64,000 bases of DNA from Bacteroidales bacterium Phil6 (GCA_002633315.1 NWBN01000006.1:50179-114178); one strand, 5' to 3'; counted from the first letter of the stretch, positions 25,889-34,698 are shown. A program made the numbers and translations. The notes: generated by a model from the sequence alone, not told the origin.

Positions 25889-27401
25889 TATCAATAAGCA
25901 CACGGTAAGTATAGCAATTGGAACAACGATGTTCGCCAGATATGCAGATCTGCCGAACACCGTTTCTCATGCTATTGCAGAGTTTATTGACAATGCCCTG
26001 CAGTCATATCGAGACAACAAAGAGAGACTCTTATCCATTGATCCCGATTTTAAATTTAAAGTAACTGTCGATTTTGAATGGAATGCAGATGATAATAGGG
26101 CTAAAACCATCAAAATATCAGACAATGCCGGCGGTCTAAACTTTCAGAGTTTCCATAAAGCATTTATAACGGCAGAAACCCCAGAAGACAACAAAGGACT
26201 TAATGAATTCGGGATGGGGATGAAAACCGCTGCTGGATGGTTGGGAAATACATGGTCTGTACAGACAACTGCATTAGAAGAACTCGTCGAGCGCTTCTAT
26301 AAGTTCGACCTACAATATGTTATTGATAACGATTTAAAGGAACTTCCATACACAGAAACACCTTGTCCAATTCAAGATCATTATACGATTATTACCATAT
26401 CTGCTCCGACAAAGAATTCACCGTCCAGCAAAAGTCTTGAAAAAATCAAAATAGAGTTAGCTAGTATATATCGGCAATCACTTCGCGCCCATGAAATGGA
26501 CCTGTATGTCTATGGAGATCCATTATCATTTGAAGAATACCCAATACTAGAAGCTCCATTTGCAAGAACACCTGATAAAAAATCAATCTATTGGAAAAAG
26601 GATATTGATTTTAAATTTGGGAAATACAGGGCCACAGGCTTTATCGCTATTCTGCGAGAGATAAATAATACACAGAATGGGCTGGTACTGCTACGAAGAG
26701 GTCGTGTCATAGTAGGGGCTGAAACAGATGGACGATATTTCCCGAAGTCACTGTTTGGCTCTCAGGGTAATTTCAGGTTTAAACGCCTTTTTGGAGAATT
26801 GGAACTTGATGGATTTGAAGTATCCTTTAATAAGAATGACATTCAAGATAAAGAGAATCTTGAAGCGTTAATGGAAGCATTAAAAGGAGAGATTCATACC
26901 AAAGAGTTCGATCTATATACGCAGGCGGACGAATATCGACTAGACGAAAATCGAAAGGTCGTCAGGAAACTTATCCGAAAACATGACACATCAGCAAAAA
27001 GCGATAAGCGTCCTATCGACATTTTTACGCCAAAAGTAAAAGACCAAACCATATTCTCAAATACAGATACCCCTGTAACAACAGAGACAACCGTAATTGG
27101 TGAATATAAGGATACATACAAAATTAAAGAGACTCAATACACTCTTACCGTGCAATACGTATCAGACAATGGGGACAATTTGTTTTGGGTAGATGTTTCC
27201 AAAAAGAATGAACATGAAATCACCTGTAAGGTAGATACCAACCACATATTTTTCAAGCACTTTGGGAAACCCACGGACTCAGTAACTGCCATATTAAAAA
27301 CTCTTGCCATTGCCAAATTCACAGCAAGAGAGGTTGCAGATAATTCTGCCTCTGATATGATGAACTATTTTAATCAATATATTAGGGAGACTAAAATATA
27401 A
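25881..27401 (+). CDS. GHKL ATPase of the MORC-like (paraMORC) class
   Basis: Protein of 506 residues with the Bergerat ATP-binding fold at the N-terminus. N-box is AIAEFIDNAL (E34, D37, N38), G1 is SDNAGGL (D81), and G2 is NEFGMGMKTAAGW (111-120). A transducer (S5-like) domain should follow to about 330. The C-terminal 100 residues contain a beta-rich part. Prokaryotic MORC relatives are known to occur with methylases, SF2 helicases and nucleases in restriction systems (Iyer, Abhiman and Aravind). An ATP-driven DNA clamp or sensor is the expected role. It overlaps both neighbours. Confidence 0.9.
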   Translation: MTDINKHTVSIAIGTTMFARYADLPNTVSHAIAEFIDNALQSYRDNKERLLSIDPDFKFKVTVDFEWNADDNRAKTIKISDNAGGLNFQSFHKAFITAETPEDNKGLNEFGMGMKTAAGWLGNTWSVQTTALEELVERFYKFDLQYVIDNDLKELPYTETPCPIQDHYTIITISAPTKNSPSSKSLEKIKIELASIYRQSLRAHEMDLYVYGDPLSFEEYPILEAPFARTPDKKSIYWKKDIDFKFGKYRATGFIAILREINNTQNGLVLLRRGRVIVGAETDGRYFPKSLFGSQGNFRFKRLFGELELDGFEVSFNKNDIQDKENLEALMEALKGEIHTKEFDLYTQADEYRLDENRKVVRKLIRKHDTSAKSDKRPIDIFTPKVKDQTIFSNTDTPVTTETTVIGEYKDTYKIKETQYTLTVQYVSDNGDNLFWVDVSKKNEHEITCKVDTNHIFFKHFGKPTDSVTAILKTLAIAKFTAREVADNSASDMMNYFNQYIRETKI

Positions 27402-29707
27402 TGACACAGATAACCATTAACAGCACCAATAGTAAGAAAATATTACCCCAAAATGCATTGCAGAATGTATCATGTGGTAAATTCTTCGAACAGTTTTTAG
27501 ATTCGCAAAAGATATCTCCGACAAAGAGTAATGGTCTTTCGCCAGAAGCTGTTGTAAATTATCGTTCGGAAACCACAGATATTCTTAACCATTGTAATCC
27601 CCATGATGCCACACAGGCACAAGAGACTACACACTTAGTTGTTGGTTATGTACAGAGCGGTAAAACTATGTCATTTACTGGCCTGACGGCATTAGCGCTG
27701 GACAATGGTTATCGTGTCATAATATATCTAGCCGGGACTAAGAATAATCTTCTTGAACAAACGTCTAAACGATTAAAGAAAGATCTTATAGGCAGTCGTG
27801 CAAAAAACAACAACTTTTACAAAATACACCCCAATCCTACAACGAATGAAATTGAAGAGATTGTTGGGCATCTTGAATCATCGGACAAACCAATTGTTCT
27901 GATTCCCATACTTAAGCACTACAACCACATTAATCAACTCATTCATATACTCAACTCGACGGAATATAAGGCGGTGATGAGGAATGAGACAGTCATCATT
28001 ATAGATGATGAGGCAGATCAAGCCTCTCTCAATAATTATGGGCGTAAAAACAGCAAAGAGGAAAGGTCAAAAGAAGAAGAGGAAAGATCATCAACCTATG
28101 ATGCGATTTTAAGGCTCAGAGCATCTCTTTCGGGAAATACATATATTCAATATACAGCAACACCGCAAGCTAATATTCTTATTAGTATGCAAGACCTGCT
28201 TTCCCCAAAAAGCCATACTGTTCTGACACCTGGTGAAGACTATATTGGAGGAAAACTATTTTTCGGGAAAGGGCCAAATCATGATCTATTCAAAGGGGGA
28301 CTTATTATCCAAATCCCCGAGGAAGAAGTTTTTCATAAGAAGCGTAATCCCCTTGAGAGAATGCCTAAATCTCTAAAAGATGCATTGATGTTCCATATTC
28401 TTGCTGTTGCCATTGTCGTAAAATGGCAGGCTCCAGAAGACATTACCTACCTGTCAATGATGGTCCATCCAGACAACGAGAAGAAATGGAACAAGAAATT
28501 CAAAGAATGGATTGATAACGAACTCAAAAATTGGCGGAAAGCTCTTAAAATGGCCGATGGATGTGACGAGAAGGTATATTTACTCGAGGACTTCAAAAAA
28601 ATATTCCCCAAGTCCGTAGAATTTTACGCACCTAAAGACCGACCGACTTTTGAGCAGATCAAGCCCTTTATTGCTGATGTAATACACGACAGAAAGGTTT
28701 ATCTTGTCAATACAGATAAAGATGCACAAACGGATATAGAATGGGATAACTACAAGATGCACATATTGGTAGGAGCAGAAATGCTAAATCGTGGCTTTAC
28801 GGTTGAGAAACTTGCAACTACCTATATGCCTAGATATACCACCAGTGCAACCAATGCGGACACGATTCAACAGCGATGTCGTTTCTTCGGATACAAAAAG
28901 GATTATATCCGATCTTGTCGAGTATTTCTTCCAGGAAGCACTATTGAAAACTATCATGCTTACGTCGACCATGAAGAGGAATTGCGTGCTATGTTAAAGT
29001 CTTGTGATAAACTGGACGCTGTCGAGCGTAGCATTCTTCTTTCCCCGTCCTTAAGGCCAACACGTCGCAATGTTCTTCCTGTATGGGTAGTAAACGACAA
29101 ACTCAAAGGGATGTTTGCGTTACAAGCATTTGCCAGTCGTTATACCATTGAACACAATGATAAGATTGTAGATGAATTTTTAAAGAAACACGCAAACGAT
29201 TTTACGATTCGCCCTGATACAACGAAAGACCGTACACACAGATGGCTGAAGTTAGATGTAGATGAAGCGATCGAATTTTTATCAGATTTTAACTTTAAAA
29301 ATTGGCCAGATGCTCAACGTAAAGCCAACACCATTCGATACCTGCGATATTTGTCAGCTGAGGAAAATGAAAGTCCGATAAAATATGTGTATTTTTATCA
29401 GATGGCTTTTGCAGCAAGCCTCAGGCATCGTAGTTTTGATATGGAGAAATGCAGATTGGCTACGAACACAGATCTATTTGCCGGACCGAGTTCTGTTACT
29501 GATTCAACGAACTATCCCGGCGATAGAAAGATTGTTGGATCAGAAGATACCATAACTATTCAACTACATCATATTGAATTCGATGGAGCTGCCCTCGATT
29601 TTCCTAGAACAGCTTATACATTAGCTATATATTACCCGAAACAGTTAGCCACGAATTACTGTACGAACATTGGAAATGACATAGACGATTCAGACGAAGA
29701 CTATTAA
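27401..29707 (+). CDS. Z1-domain SF2 helicase-like NTPase
   Basis: Protein of 768 residues. Walker A is VQSGKTMSF (84-92), Walker B IIIDDEADQAS (199-209), motif III YTATPQANIL (251-260). The Z1 domain proper has GAEMLNRGFTVEKL (458-471) and motif VI IQQRCRFFGYKK (489-500) with the likely arginine finger. These are the SF2 motifs in the correct order, so it is probably ATP-active. Z1 proteins are known partners of paraMORC ATPases and PD-(D/E)XK nucleases in restriction-type operons. Its ATG overlaps the stop of the GHKL gene. It likely translocates on DNA to bring the nuclease to unmethylated targets; that mechanism is inference. Confidence 0.9.
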   Translation: MTQITINSTNSKKILPQNALQNVSCGKFFEQFLDSQKISPTKSNGLSPEAVVNYRSETTDILNHCNPHDATQAQETTHLVVGYVQSGKTMSFTGLTALALDNGYRVIIYLAGTKNNLLEQTSKRLKKDLIGSRAKNNNFYKIHPNPTTNEIEEIVGHLESSDKPIVLIPILKHYNHINQLIHILNSTEYKAVMRNETVIIIDDEADQASLNNYGRKNSKEERSKEEEERSSTYDAILRLRASLSGNTYIQYTATPQANILISMQDLLSPKSHTVLTPGEDYIGGKLFFGKGPNHDLFKGGLIIQIPEEEVFHKKRNPLERMPKSLKDALMFHILAVAIVVKWQAPEDITYLSMMVHPDNEKKWNKKFKEWIDNELKNWRKALKMADGCDEKVYLLEDFKKIFPKSVEFYAPKDRPTFEQIKPFIADVIHDRKVYLVNTDKDAQTDIEWDNYKMHILVGAEMLNRGFTVEKLATTYMPRYTTSATNADTIQQRCRFFGYKKDYIRSCRVFLPGSTIENYHAYVDHEEELRAMLKSCDKLDAVERSILLSPSLRPTRRNVLPVWVVNDKLKGMFALQAFASRYTIEHNDKIVDEFLKKHANDFTIRPDTTKDRTHRWLKLDVDEAIEFLSDFNFKNWPDAQRKANTIRYLRYLSAEENESPIKYVYFYQMAFAASLRHRSFDMEKCRLATNTDLFAGPSSVTDSTNYPGDRKIVGSEDTITIQLHHIEFDGAALDFPRTAYTLAIYYPKQLATNYCTNIGNDIDDSDEDY

Positions 29708-29708
29708 G

Positions 29709-30707
29709 ATGGATATTAAGCAAATAATCAATGAGTTTCGCTCATTAGAAAGTACTACTCACAAAGATAACACATATAATGTGATATCTTTACTCGATTT
29801 GCCGCATAAATTAGGGGCATCAAAAGAGCATTATCCCATGTTCTTCATTGCTACTAATAATGCACCCAATAATACCCCTAATACGATACGGGAACTTTTG
29901 TCGGTCGAATACGACATGGAATGTACTATCAATGAAGTTAGCAGAAACTCTATATTGAGAAAATTTGCGATTATAACACTGCGTAGTAGTGATAAGCATC
30001 TGCAATCGTACTTTATTGAGATATTTGCCATGATGCTTATGAAAATGCCACAACAACCATCCAAACAAGAATTATCTATTGAAGTTGAGAGACTGGTTAC
30101 AATCTTCTCTGCATTATCGGCAACTCCACGAAAAAAAATACAAGGGTTATGGGCCGAATTATTGGTGATTGAAAGAAGTTTAGATCCACAGATACTTATA
30201 AATGCCTGGCATTCTATTCCATCATCGAAATATGATTTTACATTAGGCCGCGATAAAATTGAGGTAAAAAGCACATCATCAGAAGAGAGAGTTCATCGAT
30301 TCTCTTTGGATCAATTAAATCCCTCTCCTAGTTCTCGGTTACTAATCGCTTCAATAACGGTTCGCGAATCAGGACCAGATCTTAACGGGTTATCCATTAG
30401 GGATTTATATGATAGGATATGTAATAGTCTGCAAAACATTGAGACACAAATTCGACTGTATACCATTATCGCCCAAACATTAGGTAATGATATAAACAAA
30501 ATAGACGCCGTGTTTTTTGATTATATAACAGCTTCGGACACTTTGGCCTTCTATGATTATCAAACGATTCCTCGCATTCTAAAAAAAGATGTACCTCCCA
30601 ATATTTCAGAAGTTAGGTTTGTTTGCAACATAACGAAATTAAAGGATATAACGGCTTCAAACTCTTTTGACAAGAACGACAGCCAATTGTTTAACAGTCT
30701 ATTCTGA
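29709..30707 (+). CDS. PD-(D/E)XK motif nuclease (DUF4420-like)
   Basis: Protein of 332 residues. The core is visible as GLWAELLVIE (147-156), then YDFTLGRDKIEVKST (175-189), giving D176 and the E185-x-K187 pair of a PD-(D/E)XK fold. This matches the family of putative nucleases annotated as PD-(D/E)XK motif protein and usually found after a Z1 gene. It is the probable DNA-cleaving subunit of the operon. It begins one nucleotide after the Z1 stop. The N-terminal 140 residues are mixed alpha/beta and may serve in assembly or DNA contact. Confidence 0.82.
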   Translation: MDIKQIINEFRSLESTTHKDNTYNVISLLDLPHKLGASKEHYPMFFIATNNAPNNTPNTIRELLSVEYDMECTINEVSRNSILRKFAIITLRSSDKHLQSYFIEIFAMMLMKMPQQPSKQELSIEVERLVTIFSALSATPRKKIQGLWAELLVIERSLDPQILINAWHSIPSSKYDFTLGRDKIEVKSTSSEERVHRFSLDQLNPSPSSRLLIASITVRESGPDLNGLSIRDLYDRICNSLQNIETQIRLYTIIAQTLGNDINKIDAVFFDYITASDTLAFYDYQTIPRILKKDVPPNISEVRFVCNITKLKDITASNSFDKNDSQLFNSLF

Positions 30708-30712
30708 ACATT

Positions 30713-32926
30713 ATGATTAAGAAAATTAGCCGATACTCATTGCAGCAGATCTTTATCGAGAGTTTGGAAGACTGTGATTCTTTCAAAATAATCGATGGTC
30801 TAAATCCTTTCCATATCATGCTAAATGGCAAGGAACTTTATATATACATCAAGAATTTATCCCCAGCCTATTTTTCCAATTCAGATGTATGGAGAGTGCA
30901 GTTACCAAAGAAGGATGAATTTGAGACTATAAAAAATGGTCCTATTGACTTCGTACTATTAGGGTATGATGCCGATAATGATGTATATACCACTTGGCAC
31001 CCCAAATGGGCAAAACAGCGATTGAATAATGGTGAAAGCGTGTCCTTTTATTCAAGATTATCATTACAAGAGGAGGCCGCTTCTACACAAGCTATTAAGC
31101 GTCTTTCTCTAAACAACGAAGGTGAGGTTATAGCCTTCCCGCGAGAACATATAGAATTCCTATTGTCCAACTTAAAGACCTTCTTTCAAGATGAAAGTGA
31201 TTACGTTGCAATGGGATCGAAAAAGAGGCCTGAAGCTAATGACGCATATAAAACATTCTGCGACTTGAAAAATATAGATTTGTTTGCATCACATATGGCT
31301 AATGAAGGGTATTCTGCTGTCAGTATTAGCAATTATTGTCGTGCTATTCGGGACCTAATCAAGGATGGTTATATTACTCGATATAGAAAGATATTTCTTT
31401 CTTGCGATAGATTGAGTGAATACAAAGATGTAGTAACAGAGTTTTGCGACCAACCAGAAATTAGCCAACGAAATGCGAAATGGCACAACACATTATCAGC
31501 AGCGCTAAGAGCCTACATTAGCTTTCTTATAAAGCATCAATCGAATGAGACACACTCTCCCGTCATAACAGACGATATAAATACCTCAAACTATTTATAT
31601 GCCTTAATTAGTAAAGACATCTATGAGGGTTTTGGCCTTTTCTTACGCAATAAAGGATATAATGAGAACACGGTAACACACTATCTGAAAAGCATCCGGA
31701 CTTTACGAGAAACAGGGCTCATTACCAAATATAAATCTCTTTTTGAGTCATGCAACTCCATCGAAGATTTGCGGAATGCATTTAAAAAATTTTTTGCCAT
31801 TCATGAGGTGAACCAAATGAATAAAGACATACATCACGATTTATCAGCGATGTCTAAACAATTTATTGACTATCTTCAAGCAAATATTTTTTCTGAATTA
31901 GCATTACCTTCGCAAAGTAATGAAGTCCCCCGACATCACAGCGTAGACAATATAGTCCCAATTCCAAGTCAAGCAGAAGAGAATCCTCCTGAGATAGATT
32001 GGGAAACACCATATACAGGCACCAACGGAAAATTAACCCGGATCGCCAATCCTGTATTGATAGATAAACTACGCCCTCTTCTGGATACTGAATACGCAAA
32101 GCCGGTCAGAGCATACAACGAGATTGAAGACTTCTACGGAGATAGATATTCCAATATGGATATGGGCGACTGGATGAAATTATTTAAAGCTATTGATTGG
32201 GAGAATCCATATGTTTCGTCCAGCCCGACACCAACATCTGACACTGATAAAACAAGAAGTAAAACAGAGATTCTTAGAGTAGAATACCCTGATGGAAGAA
32301 TCATACAACATCCTAAAGCTATTGATACTTTCGTAGAGGTTATAGAGAACAGCTACCCAGATTTAATTCATGAATTGAATATTCTTCATGCAAATGTTAA
32401 TCTGGTGACCAGAGAACGCAGTGAACAATATGCGCCAGCACAAAAAGAAATAACGGATGGATGGCTGGTTTTCACAAATATCAACACTCGCCGAAAAAGA
32501 GAGGACTTGTTAAAAATATCAGAAGAGTTAGAATTAGGATTAAAAGTCGATTTAGTATCGATTGCAACCGGGGGAATTATTACGTACACTGATGAGCCGA
32601 ACTCATTTACTCGACAAAAGATTAAAGTTACATTTCCAAATGGCAGAACAATACAACCGAACAAAGTATTAGATGCCCTGATTGAAGTGGTAAAATATGC
32701 AGGCCCAGAACGGGTACGAGATTTAGGAATCACTGTATGCGCTGATAATTTAGTTTTGAAAAATCCTAAACCAAGATATGTGAAACCTTGTAAACCTGTT
32801 GGCAATGGATGGCTAGTCAACACTTGTTCTGATACTCTGACCAAGTATGAGCAGATTAAACAAATATCAAAAGGGCTTGGATTAGACTTAGAAGTTGAAA
32901 TAATATCAAATAAAAAAATCGAATAA
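30713..32926 (+). CDS. Defence-operon protein of unknown function with two tandemly duplicated domains
   Basis: I do not recognise a named family for this 737-residue protein. Residues 1-150 form a compact domain (WRVQLPKKDEF, FVLLGYDADNDVYTTWHP, SFYSRLS) like those I associate with restriction-linked proteins. Residues 188-272 and 302-388 are two copies of an all-helical module (GYSAVSISNYCRAIRDL and GYNENTVTHYLKSIRTL) resembling the SAM-like core-binding domain of tyrosine recombinases, without any catalytic domain. Residues 520-616 and 635-732 are two copies of another module (VEYPDGRIIQHPKAIDTFVE and VTFPNGRTIQPNKVLDALIE). IDWETPY and IDWENPY recur in the linker. Gap to the nuclease gene is 5 nt. 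DNA recognition is inference; in other such operons I recall an AIPR protein at this position. Confidence 0.75.
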   Translation: MIKKISRYSLQQIFIESLEDCDSFKIIDGLNPFHIMLNGKELYIYIKNLSPAYFSNSDVWRVQLPKKDEFETIKNGPIDFVLLGYDADNDVYTTWHPKWAKQRLNNGESVSFYSRLSLQEEAASTQAIKRLSLNNEGEVIAFPREHIEFLLSNLKTFFQDESDYVAMGSKKRPEANDAYKTFCDLKNIDLFASHMANEGYSAVSISNYCRAIRDLIKDGYITRYRKIFLSCDRLSEYKDVVTEFCDQPEISQRNAKWHNTLSAALRAYISFLIKHQSNETHSPVITDDINTSNYLYALISKDIYEGFGLFLRNKGYNENTVTHYLKSIRTLRETGLITKYKSLFESCNSIEDLRNAFKKFFAIHEVNQMNKDIHHDLSAMSKQFIDYLQANIFSELALPSQSNEVPRHHSVDNIVPIPSQAEENPPEIDWETPYTGTNGKLTRIANPVLIDKLRPLLDTEYAKPVRAYNEIEDFYGDRYSNMDMGDWMKLFKAIDWENPYVSSSPTPTSDTDKTRSKTEILRVEYPDGRIIQHPKAIDTFVEVIENSYPDLIHELNILHANVNLVTRERSEQYAPAQKEITDGWLVFTNINTRRKREDLLKISEELELGLKVDLVSIATGGIITYTDEPNSFTRQKIKVTFPNGRTIQPNKVLDALIEVVKYAGPERVRDLGITVCADNLVLKNPKPRYVKPCKPVGNGWLVNTCSDTLTKYEQIKQISKGLGLDLEVEIISNKKIE

Positions 32927-32928
32927 CT

Positions 32929-33039
32929 GCTCTATATGGAAAACAGTATAACACGAATCATTATTCCTTGGAAATGATTATTACTGTTGGTTTTAAGGTA
33001 AACTCAGAAAAGGCCGTGCAATTCAGAAAGTTGGTAAAT
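32929..33039 (+). pseudogene. Internal fragment of a rhuM-family gene
   Basis: The plus strand translates as YNTNHYSLEMIITVGFKV then NSEKAVQFRKLVN, the conserved core of RhuM-type proteins, where HYNLDxIIxVGYRVNS is typical. There is no start, no N-terminal domain and no C-terminus. The fragment begins directly after the stop of the 737-residue gene and ends at 33039 against the hipA fragment on the other strand. Confidence 0.65.
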
Positions 33040-33049
33040 GGTATAGATT

Positions 33050-33112
33050 TTTTCCAATCAGCCTTGGTTCTTTCAGCCAATCGAAATCGGCAAACACATA
33101 AAGTCGTTTCAT
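33050..33112 (-). pseudogene. hipA remnant 1 (first 21 codons)
   Basis: Starting 3 nt after the antitoxin stop, the minus strand reads MKRLYVFADFDWLKEPRLIG, which matches the N-terminus of Bacteroidota HipA-family toxins (FADFDWL). The similarity ends there and a stop follows within ten codons. The kinase domain is gone. Confidence 0.75.
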
Positions 33113-33115
33113 GGC

Positions 33116-33445
33116 TTATTCTTTTTTGGATGCACGTTCCCGTTTCTTGAGCCTCAAATCCTGCAATGCCTTTCCCATCGTATCTTCCTTGGCAAGCAAA
33201 AGAATGTCATCATCTAACTGAAACGCATAGAGAACTCTGAGATAAATGCCTATTGCCACTGTCGGTGCACTTTTCTCTATCCGTGAAACAGTAAGAGGAG
33301 AACATGTAGCACGTTCGGCAACCTGAGCTACACTTAGATTCCTGCGCAATCGTGCCAGCCTGATCTGTTCACCCACAATCTGCATCTTCTGCTCCAATTT
33401 CCTCGGCAACTTGGTGCCCATCGTATTCTTTGTCATAATCAACAT
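33116..33445 (-). CDS. HipB-like XRE antitoxin, orphaned
   Basis: Protein of about 109 residues with a helix-turn-helix at 25-75: IRLARLRRNLSVAQVAERAT then CSPLTVSRIEKS. The remainder (LRVLYAFQLDDDILLLA) is typical of antitoxins that precede HipA. The basic C-terminus ends RERASKKE. Alternative starts are ATGs at 33436 and 33421. A 9-bp inverted repeat, AACATATCA (33441-33449) and TGATATGTT (33486-33494), flanks its -7 element, fitting autoregulation. The toxin it should neutralise survives only as a remnant at 33050-33112. Confidence 0.85.
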   Translation of the reverse strand: MLIMTKNTMGTKLPRKLEQKMQIVGEQIRLARLRRNLSVAQVAERATCSPLTVSRIEKSAPTVAIGIYLRVLYAFQLDDDILLLAKEDTMGKALQDLRLKKRERASKKE

Positions 33446-33494
33446 ATCACATAATATGCAAATATATTAATTATTCTTTATTTTATGATATGTT
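33441..33494 (-). promoter_or_regulatory. Operator half-sites and -7 element of HipB-like gene 1
   Basis: Inverted 9-mers at 33441-33449 and 33486-33494 bracket TATATTTG (minus strand, 33466-33459). Confidence 0.55.
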
Positions 33495-33505
33495 ACAAGA
33501 TTTTT

Positions 33506-33559
33506 TCAAAAACACCACAAATCCGAAAACATCACCTCTATTTGCTTTATACTATTCAT
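33506..33559 (-). pseudogene. hipA remnant 2 (first 11 codons)
   Basis: The ATG at 33559 overlaps the TAG of the upstream antitoxin gene. The frame reads MNSIKQIEVMF, like the opening of HipA toxins (IxxIEVxF), then seven unrelated codons and a stop. The call rests mainly on position and coupling; the similarity is short. Confidence 0.5.
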
Positions 33560-33887
33560 TTTTCTTTCCTCGTTTGCGGGTAACAGTTTGTTCATTCAAC
33601 AGCTCATCCAACGATTGATATTGCTTTTGCGCAAAAAGGGCGTCAAAATCTGATAACGCATTCAAGGCAAATCCAATCCTAAGCAATCCCTTCAAGGATA
33701 TTTCTCCCGTCTGCTCAAACCGACGGTAAGTAGCGAACTTAATACCGGCTCTTGCAGCCATGCCTTCCTGAGTCAGGTCCAGTTCCAACCGCCTCATCTT
33801 GACCCTTGCTGCAATCTGCTTGGCTACATCGTTCGGATTAGAGATATTAAATGCCATTATATTATTCATAATCCAATAATTTGCCAT
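33552..33887 (-). CDS. Second HipB-like XRE regulator, orphaned
   Basis: Protein of 101-111 residues. The helix-turn-helix lies at about 23-70: AARVKMRRLELDLTQEGMAA then RAGIKFATYRRFEQTG. FALNALSDFDALFAQK and QSLDELL follow, as in regulators that precede one HipA subfamily. Starts at 33887 or the inner ATGs 33869 and 33857 are possible; MAFNISNPNDV at 33857 looks like the family start. A long palindrome at 33897-33925 overlaps its promoter. Ends in TAG, overlapping the ATG of the second hipA remnant. Confidence 0.82.
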   Translation of the reverse strand: MANYWIMNNIMAFNISNPNDVAKQIAARVKMRRLELDLTQEGMAARAGIKFATYRRFEQTGEISLKGLLRIGFALNALSDFDALFAQKQYQSLDELLNEQTVTRKRGKKNE

Positions 33888-33896
33888 ATAACGAAT

Positions 33897-33925
33897 AATA
33901 TTATATTCTTTGCAAAGATAATATT
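33897..33925 (-). promoter_or_regulatory. Palindromic operator over the promoter of HipB-like gene 2
   Basis: AATATTAT (33897-33904) and ATAATATT (33918-33925) flank the centre TCTTTGCAAAGA (33907-33918). The -7 element TATCTTTG (minus strand, 33920-33913) lies inside it, so binding would block transcription. Confidence 0.6.
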
Positions 33926-34005
33926 AATTCCCGATATAACAAACACCAAGAATGATTTTTCATCATTCTACGGTAAAAACATAAGCATAAAGCGGCAACT
34001 ACATT

Positions 34006-34040
34006 AAAGGCATGTCAGATGGTGAATCCGGCATGCCTTT
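34006..34040. terminator. Possible terminator downstream of frr
   Basis: AAAGGCATG (34006-34014) pairs with CATGCCTTT (34032-34040); loop 17 nt, weak T-run on either strand. Confidence 0.4.
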
Positions 34041-34114
34041 ATGAAGAAACACGTCAAAGACATACATTTTCCTTGAACAAGAAAGATAAATGAAGTCTTT
34101 GGCACAGATAAATA

Positions 34115-34678
34115 TCACACAGTAAGAATATCTTTAGATTTCAACTCTGTAAGTTCGTCGATTTTCTTGATATATTTATCTGTAAGTTCCTGTATCTTTT
34201 CAGTAAGAAGTTTCACTTCGTCTTCCGAGACGCCATCTTTCTCCAGTTTCTTGGCATCTTCGTTGGCATTACGGCGTATATTGCGGATACCGACTTTTGC
34301 CTCTTCCGAAGCTGTCTTGGTACGTTTCACGAGGTCACGGCGTCGTTCTTCAGTAAGAGGAGGCACTATGATACGGAGGAAGTCGCCTTCGTTTTTAGGG
34401 TTAAAACCCAAGTTAGCAGCAAGTATGGCCTTCTCCACTGCTCCTATGGAGCTTTTATCGAAAGGCTGTACGATAATCTGGCGAGGGTCCGGAGTGCCTA
34501 TGTTGGAGGTCTGTTCTATCGGCACTATTGCACCATAATATTCCACCTTAACGCCCTGAAGCATCATAGGACTTGCTTTTCCGGCTCTAATCTTCTGAAA
34601 TTCCGATTCCAAATGGGATATCGTATTACCCATTGTCTCTGTTGTCTCATCCAAAATAAATTGAGATTCTTCTGTCAT
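34115..34678 (-). CDS. frr: Ribosome recycling factor
   Basis: With EF-G it splits post-termination ribosomes. The 187-residue product has the family blocks LRAGKASPMMLQGVKVEYYG-like KIRAGKASP, PIEQTSNIGTPDPR, IVPPLTEERRRDLVK and the final coiled-coil ELTDKYIKKIDEL. Full length. It follows pyrH by 70 nt and has its own -7 element at 34699-34706. Confidence 0.97.
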   Translation of the reverse strand: MTEESQFILDETTETMGNTISHLESEFQKIRAGKASPMMLQGVKVEYYGAIVPIEQTSNIGTPDPRQIIVQPFDKSSIGAVEKAILAANLGFNPKNEGDFLRIIVPPLTEERRRDLVKRTKTASEEAKVGIRNIRRNANEDAKKLEKDGVSEDEVKLLTEKIQELTDKYIKKIDELTELKSKDILTV

Positions 34679-34698
34679 ATTCTACATTTTTATGTTGA

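Noticed and set aside
32968..33150. 60-codon plus-strand frame as a small gene
   Set aside because: Its first half is a rhuM fragment and its second half is the antisense of the hipA remnant and antitoxin end; it starts at TTG and has no independent support.
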